DNA from: an uncultured Clostridium sp.
GTDB taxonomy: Bacteria; Bacillota; Clostridia; TANB77; CAG-508
Assembly (NCBI GenBank): GCA_948465565.1
Contig: CAOJXR010000001.1
Coordinates: 434,001 to 498,000, forward strand
Direction of reading: 5' to 3'
Length of the DNA stretch: 64,000 bases
Below, piece after piece: positions 62,687-64,000 of the stretch (within the stretch, counting starts at the first letter, position 1; every line of letters begins with the position of its first letter). Both the position numbers and the translations under genes were made by a program. A model generated the notes under the pieces. It worked only from the letters and a program-made list of their open reading frames with translations, did not search any database and was not told the DNA's origin.

Positions 62687-64000
62687 TTGTTTAAATCAAT
62701 TAGCAATTTAATATGGAAATATATAGATAAATTTTTAAAAATACTAAAAACCGATAGAAACACATTTTTTACATATATTCTAACGTTATTTAGTGTTTAT
62801 TTTTGTATCGATAGAGTCGTCGAAATGATACTTCTATGCTTTACAGGAATATCCGTTGATTACTGGGGTCCATTCATGTACACCTTTGCAATCGCATGTC
62901 CAGTATTTGCATTCCTATTAGGAGCAAGCTCAAAATTTGTAAAAGATGACGCTCAAAAATTCTCATTATTTATACTATATTATATATCACTTTATATAGT
63001 AGGAATATCAATGCTTACACAATGGGTAAATCAAGCATTATGGACATTTTTATTTACACTTCCAAACTATGCAGAGTTAGTTACTAGATTCCTAGACGTA
63101 ATAAAACCAGCATTTACAGCTCTAGCTTGTTATGTACCAGTTATAACAATTATGCCTGCAATAAAGAAAATGGTTACAGGATTTGCTGATACCAAAGACA
63201 TCAGAGACTCAGTTGCAGACTATAAAGGAATTTCACTTGCACCACCATCAAATGAAAACGGACCATATTCTTGTGAAATGTTATTATGTAAAGATGGAGA
63301 AACAGGAAAAGCAATAAAAATACCAGAAACAAGAAGATTTGAAGCATTTTTAGTACTTGGTGTATCAGGATCTGGTAAAACAACAATGGCATTTGAGCCA
63401 ATGATAGCACGTGATATAGAAAAGAAATTCTTTTTTAGAGAAGCATCAAAAGAACTAGGATTCACAGCATTAAAAACTGGTTTAGCAACAATAAAAGAAC
63501 CTTATTCAAACGAATATTTAAACGAAAACTTCTCTCTTGACATGTTAGATATCAGAGATGGTAGAGAAAAATTATTTAATACATATATGCAAAAATTAAT
63601 TCATCATTCTTCTGGAAGCAAAAATGTATACAAAGATTTAGGACTTACATATATTGCTCCAGATTATGAATCAATCTCACATATAACAGAAGTATTAGAC
63701 AATTTCCATATGAAGTACAATATGATAGATCCAAATAATCCAGATTCAATTGGTTTAAACCCTTTTGTATTTGATGACCCAGTAAAAACATCACTTGCAA
63801 TCTCAGCAGTCTTAAAAAGAATGTATGAAACAAATGAAGTTACTGTTCAACAAGCATTCATGCAAAACATTACAACACAAGCAATTGAAAACCTATCTCT
63901 ATTATTAAAAGAAGTATATCCTCAAACACATAACGGATTACTTCCAAACTTAGAAGACTTACTTATGATGTTAAACAACTTTGAATTAGTTGAACAATTT
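62687..64000 (+). CDS. VirD4/TraG-like coupling ATPase, 3' end outside the window
   Basis: An open frame of about 438 residues continuing past the edge. It has several N-terminal helices (TYILTLFSVYFCI, FMYTFAIACPVFAFLLGA, FILYYISLYIVGISML, AFTALACYVPVITIM), a linker, then Walker A GVSGSGKTT near residue 229 and a RecA-like domain. The layout fits type IV coupling/TraM-recognition ATPases of conjugative elements. The start is taken as the TTG at 62687 with GTGGTGA five bases before it; GTG codons at 62675-62680 are alternatives. Codon use is host-like and no in-frame CGG is present. Confidence 0.75.
   Translation, partial: MFKSISNLIWKYIDKFLKILKTDRNTFFTYILTLFSVYFCIDRVVEMILLCFTGISVDYWGPFMYTFAIACPVFAFLLGASSKFVKDDAQKFSLFILYYISLYIVGISMLTQWVNQALWTFLFTLPNYAELVTRFLDVIKPAFTALACYVPVITIMPAIKKMVTGFADTKDIRDSVADYKGISLAPPSNENGPYSCEMLLCKDGETGKAIKIPETRRFEAFLVLGVSGSGKTTMAFEPMIARDIEKKFFFREASKELGFTALKTGLATIKEPYSNEYLNENFSLDMLDIRDGREKLFNTYMQKLIHHSSGSKNVYKDLGLTYIAPDYESISHITEVLDNFHMKYNMIDPNNPDSIGLNPFVFDDPVKTSLAISAVLKRMYETNEVTVQQAFMQNITTQAIENLSLLLKEVYPQTHNGLLPNLEDLLMMLNNFELVEQF

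Overview
The window is an AT-rich (roughly 30% GC by eye) chromosomal segment of a Gram-positive, clostridia-like Firmicute. The evidence is the rimP-nusA-ylxR-ylxQ-infB-rbfA-nrnA-truB order, an ileS T-box, a 4-Cys L32, FtsH/PBP1A/FemX/SpoVB-type envelope genes, a sortase-type IPETG protein, AGA-dominated arginine codons and consensus AGGAGG ribosome sites. I cannot name a genus. No rRNA, tRNA or CRISPR array was seen. Almost everything from 1 to about 61.8 kb is on the minus strand.

Layout in plus coordinates. 0-11.7 kb: small surface protein, dtd, gpsA-plsY-der, rpmF, plsC-cmk, a P-loop/Asp23 protein, two secreted/anchored proteins, tyrS. 11.8-19 kb: two exporter operons, each with its own repressor and visible operators (TetR + ABC; SdpR/SdpI + ABC). 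19.8-23.1 kb: GNAT-YoaP, SPL-like radical SAM, GyrI-like protein and WYL regulator, with related inverted repeats in front of two transcription units. 23.2-34.5 kb: slt, polA, GT-C glycosyltransferases, queH, NUDIX, ruvB, ispG. 34.6-42.8 kb: YgjP-type protease, truB to rimP translation block. 42.9-60.3 kb: ftsH, alr, femX, cysS, PBP1A, rnr, secG, ileS (T-box), HU, SpoVB/MurJ-like flippase. 60.4-61.7 kb: a membrane-anchored FGE-sulfatase-fold protein with a (GT)14 tract at its 5' end. From 61.9 kb the coding strand flips to plus: YefM/YoeB toxin-antitoxin, then a conjugation coupling-type ATPase running off the edge, probably the start of a mobile element.

The main discovery candidate is a translation signal. 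Four unrelated genes (ABC-2 permease, GT-C glycosyltransferase, alanine racemase, YoeB toxin) are each split by one +1 frameshift. In every case the break is at an in-frame CGG codon, and dropping its C restores the family sequence with a glycine codon (GGA, GGA, GGA, GGC). My manual scan found no in-frame CGG in any intact AT-rich gene of the window (about 19,000 codons). CGG may therefore act here as a +1 recoding (or four-base) codon.

Two plus-strand genes (19.3-19.7 kb and 28.3-29.4 kb) are GC-richer, have their own promoter and GC-rich hairpin, and use CGG as ordinary arginine. They look recently transferred and give a natural counter-test of the recoding idea.
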